This document shows positions 62,310 to 64,000 of a stretch of DNA of 64,000 bases, piece after piece. The notes beneath the pieces are model-generated. The model was not told the origin of the DNA. It saw nothing but the letters and a program-made list of their open reading frames with translations, and searched no databases. This DNA comes from Pelagibacterium limicola (GTDB taxonomy: Bacteria > Pseudomonadota > Alphaproteobacteria > Rhizobiales > Devosiaceae). A program made the position numbers and the translations under genes. The stretch lies in assembly GCF_015694405.1 (NCBI RefSeq), contig NZ_JADQDB010000001.1:372001-436000 (forward strand), written 5' to 3'. Within the stretch, counting starts at the first letter, position 1. Each line of letters opens with the position of its first letter.

Positions 62310-63013
62310 AGAAATCCGGCGATCATCAGCAGCGCCGTACAGATCGTTGCCCCGGCAATGAAGGGCAGATATCGCCCTTCTCCGCCGGCGGGGAGTTCCT
62401 GCTTCAAGACGTTGAGGATCATCCCGCCTGCCAGCAATGCGAACGCCATACCCGCAAAGACGTCCGGCACAATGGTGGCAACGCCGATTGCCCACCCTGC
62501 CAGTACGCTTCCGGCCATGACCCACCGTCCATAGCGGTCGTAGAGATCATGGTTTTGCTCGCGAAAGGCAATGTCGAGCGCAAAGGCGTGCAGACCCAGC
62601 ACCAGAAAGTAGATCAGCTCGCCGCCAACGCTCTGGTCCTCGCGCCGCAGCAGAAAATACCCGATCAGCGCGTAGTAGAGAGAAAATCCCGCCGTGTGCG
62701 CCCAAAAGCCCAGCCGTTGATAGGTTCGTCCTTCGGAATGGGACAGGAACACTTCGAGCCCGTAGTAAAAACACGTTCCGAGCAGCACGAGCGCGTAAAG
62801 CGAAGCCGAAGCGCGCTGGAACAATTGTTCCTCGATGGCCCTGTGATGCGCGCTGAGTTCGGGCAGGAGAAAGACGAACACGTAGGCGGTCGCCACGCCC
62901 CCGGCGAGACTGCGCCAGACGTTACGATCAAGTCGCCACACAAGGCTTAGCCGACCCGCAAAAATGCAGATCAGCGCAAACCCCACTGCCCCGGCCGCAC
63001 TAAGACCAATCAT
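62306..63013 (-). CDS. ZIP-like integral membrane protein
   Basis: A 235-aa protein with about seven hydrophobic helices: LSAAGAVGFALICIFAG, LAGGVATAYVFVFLLPELSA, YALVLLGTCFYYGLEVF, VMAGSVLAGWAIGVATIVPD and FALLAGGMILNVLKQELPAG. The LLPELSAHH stretch and the last two helices resemble ZIP-family metal transporters, but the full set of metal-binding His residues is not obvious. Function uncertain: a metal transporter or a related sensor. Convergent with the transglutaminase gene, sharing CTAG. Confidence 0.65.
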   Translation of the reverse strand: MIGLSAAGAVGFALICIFAGRLSLVWRLDRNVWRSLAGGVATAYVFVFLLPELSAHHRAIEEQLFQRASASLYALVLLGTCFYYGLEVFLSHSEGRTYQRLGFWAHTAGFSLYYALIGYFLLRREDQSVGGELIYFLVLGLHAFALDIAFREQNHDLYDRYGRWVMAGSVLAGWAIGVATIVPDVFAGMAFALLAGGMILNVLKQELPAGGEGRYLPFIAGATICTALLMIAGFL

Positions 63014-63062
63014 GGCTGGCTAACGCCCCGCCAGCGAGCCGGTTCACTGCTTGCGGGACCGA

Positions 63063-63485
63063 TCAGACGACGCGCCTCCCGTTTTCGTCGATCACCACCT
63101 CACCATCTTCCTTGATGAAGGGGCCGATATCGAGGTTGGGCAGGATATCGAGCACGAGTTCGGACGGGCGGCACTGGCGTACACCCTTGGGCGTCTCGAC
63201 GAAGGGGCGGTTGATGAGGATGGGGTGGGCCAGCATCGCGTCGATCAGTTGGTCGTCGGTGGACGTCGGATCGTCGAGGCCAAGCTCTCCATAGGGCGCT
63301 TCCTTGATCCGCATGGCTTCGCGAACCGTAAGCCCGGACCGCGCAATGAGATCGACCAGCCTTTCGCGAGACGGCGGGGCCTTTAGATATTCGATGATCA
63401 ATGGCTCCTCGCCCGATTGGCGGATCATCGCCAGCGTATTGCGGGAGGTGCCACATTCTGGGTTATGATAGATCGTAATGGTCAT
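63063..63485 (-). CDS. arsC: arsenate reductase, glutaredoxin-coupled
   Basis: A 140-aa ArsC of the E. coli plasmid R773 type: YHNPECGTSRNTLAMIRQSG with the catalytic Cys, and NRPFVETPKGVRQCRPSEL with the conserved Arg residues. It reduces arsenate to arsenite, which the Acr3 pump exports. The ATG overlaps the osmC-type gene stop (ATGA). Last gene of the arsenic operon. Confidence 0.95.
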   Translation of the reverse strand: MTITIYHNPECGTSRNTLAMIRQSGEEPLIIEYLKAPPSRERLVDLIARSGLTVREAMRIKEAPYGELGLDDPTSTDDQLIDAMLAHPILINRPFVETPKGVRQCRPSELVLDILPNLDIGPFIKEDGEVVIDENGRRVV

Positions 63486-63892
63486 GGATTTTCCTTGCGG
63501 CGGATGGCGCCGTTCAGCGCAACGGCGTCGGCCAGCGTATTGGAGATGGTCCCGTATTTGCGGACATTGGTATGCAGCAAGTCAAGCCGCCGATCCGGCT
63601 CATTGGTCTCCACGACGATCTCGTAATCGATCGAAATCAGCTTGGGCGGGGCGTCCTGCCTGACCGCGTGCAGCGAAACATCGACGCCGGAAAACTCGAA
63701 CTTCAACATGGGCGCCACCCGCTCGATGCCCTTCAGGATGCAAGCCGACAAAGACGCGAGCAGCAATTCCACAGGGTTGAAAGCGTCCTGGCGCCCCTCA
63801 AGATCTGTATCAAGCAAGACTTCAGCAGATTTCGTGGTCGCAACACTACCGTGATCGTCGACCCGCTTGGCGGAAACGCGGTATTCCAGCAT
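63482..63892 (-). CDS. OsmC-family protein in the arsenic operon
   Basis: A 136-aa OsmC/Ohr-fold protein (VLLDTDLEGRQDAFNPVELLLASLSAC, cut here as NPVELLLASLSACILKGIER; VETNEPDRRLDLLHTNVRKY). The Cys in LSACI corresponds to one of the two redox cysteines of the family. The second is not seen in this protein, so peroxidase activity is doubtful. GGAAGG precedes the ATG. Located between acr3 and arsC with overlapping codons, so it is likely involved in arsenic or thiol stress. Confidence 0.85.
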   Translation of the reverse strand: MLEYRVSAKRVDDHGSVATTKSAEVLLDTDLEGRQDAFNPVELLLASLSACILKGIERVAPMLKFEFSGVDVSLHAVRQDAPPKLISIDYEIVVETNEPDRRLDLLHTNVRKYGTISNTLADAVALNGAIRRKENP

Positions 63893-63895
63893 CGT

Positions 63896-64000
63896 TCAGC
63901 CTTCCACAAACCGATGACGGTTGGCGTTGGCAAATGCCACCAGCGAGAGCATGACGGGCACTTCGACCAGCACGCCGACGACAGTCGCCAGAGCCGCGCC
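63896..64000 (-). CDS. acr3: arsenite efflux protein Acr3, C-terminal end (partial)
   Basis: The last 34 codons run to a TGA stop at 63896-63898. They read [19 protein letters not shown] followed by [13 protein letters not shown], which is the typical final helix and tail of ACR3-family arsenite permeases. The rest lies beyond the window. It is the third visible gene of the arsenic operon. Confidence 0.85.
   Translation of the reverse strand, partial: GAALATVVGVLVEVPVMLSLVAFANANRHRFVEG

Noticed and set aside
1-64000. Mobile elements, prophage, CRISPR arrays, tRNA or rRNA genes
   Set aside because: No transposase, integrase, spaced direct repeats or tRNA-like cloverleaf sequences were seen. 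The only repeat is the 105-bp palindromic element in two copies. A tRNA search program would be the decisive test.

Overview
The window is a gene-dense, GC-rich bacterial chromosome segment with about 55 protein genes, no RNA genes, no insertion sequences and no CRISPR. It most likely comes from the order Hyphomicrobiales (Rhizobiales) of the Alphaproteobacteria, perhaps a Devosia/Pelagibacterium-like lineage. The best marker is a Rrf2-family regulator with the three RirA cysteines at residues 91, 99 and 105 and an Irr-type iron box in its promoter. ThuAB, opine-type ABC transporters and a palindromic CTAGCCCCTCCC intergenic repeat also fit. The family-level placement is inference.

Layout: 1-1013, 3' part of trehalose-6-phosphate synthase (otsA). 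1094-5919, a ribose-type sugar ABC transporter with a divergent LacI regulator and two operators. 5926-10173, adenine deaminase, two small membrane proteins and a tannase/feruloyl-esterase relative. 10217-21818, a purine catabolic cluster: glcB, guaD, puuD, xdhCBA, uraH and a puuE-uraD fusion. 21821-24566, a serine hydrolase and an ArsR/SRPBCC unit. 24646-25964, ureidoglycine aminohydrolase and ureidoglycolate lyase. 25961-29569, a YedY-like molybdoenzyme with a cytochrome b, and a Tat-exported 5'-nucleotidase. 29606-31469, thuB-thuA. 31617-41866, a ten-gene reductive pyrimidine catabolic and transport operon. 42077-42715, rutR. 42716-46376, an EamA transporter and preA-preT. 46666-50251, rirA, nucleoside hydrolase, sseA and a GGDEF protein. 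50551-54940, an opine/basic amino acid type ABC transporter with an aspartoacylase-like enzyme. 54922-55554, a TRIC/YadS-type channel. 55690-62309, a transglutaminase/DUF2126, ATP-grasp/alpha-E and transglutaminase cluster. 62306-63013, a ZIP-like membrane protein. 63063-64000, an arsenic operon (arsC, osmC-like, acr3 partial).

The central theme is nucleobase nitrogen recycling. Adenine and guanine deaminases feed xanthine dehydrogenase. Urate then passes through PuuD, UraH, UraD and PuuE to allantoate, and from ureidoglycine through AllE and AllA to glyoxylate, which the neighbouring malate synthase G takes into the TCA cycle. Only a dedicated allantoate amidohydrolase is missing. Uracil and thymine are taken by PreTA, dihydropyrimidinase, beta-ureidopropionase, an omega-aminotransferase and MmsA to acyl-CoA. 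A RutR homologue sits beside the pyrimidine operon. Sequences resembling the E. coli RutR operator (TTGACCAnnTGGTCAA) occur upstream of the pyrimidine operon/rutR, preT, the purine fusion gene, and between the molybdoenzyme operon and the 5'-nucleotidase (a perfect match). This suggests one pyrimidine-sensing regulon covering both nucleobase pathways.
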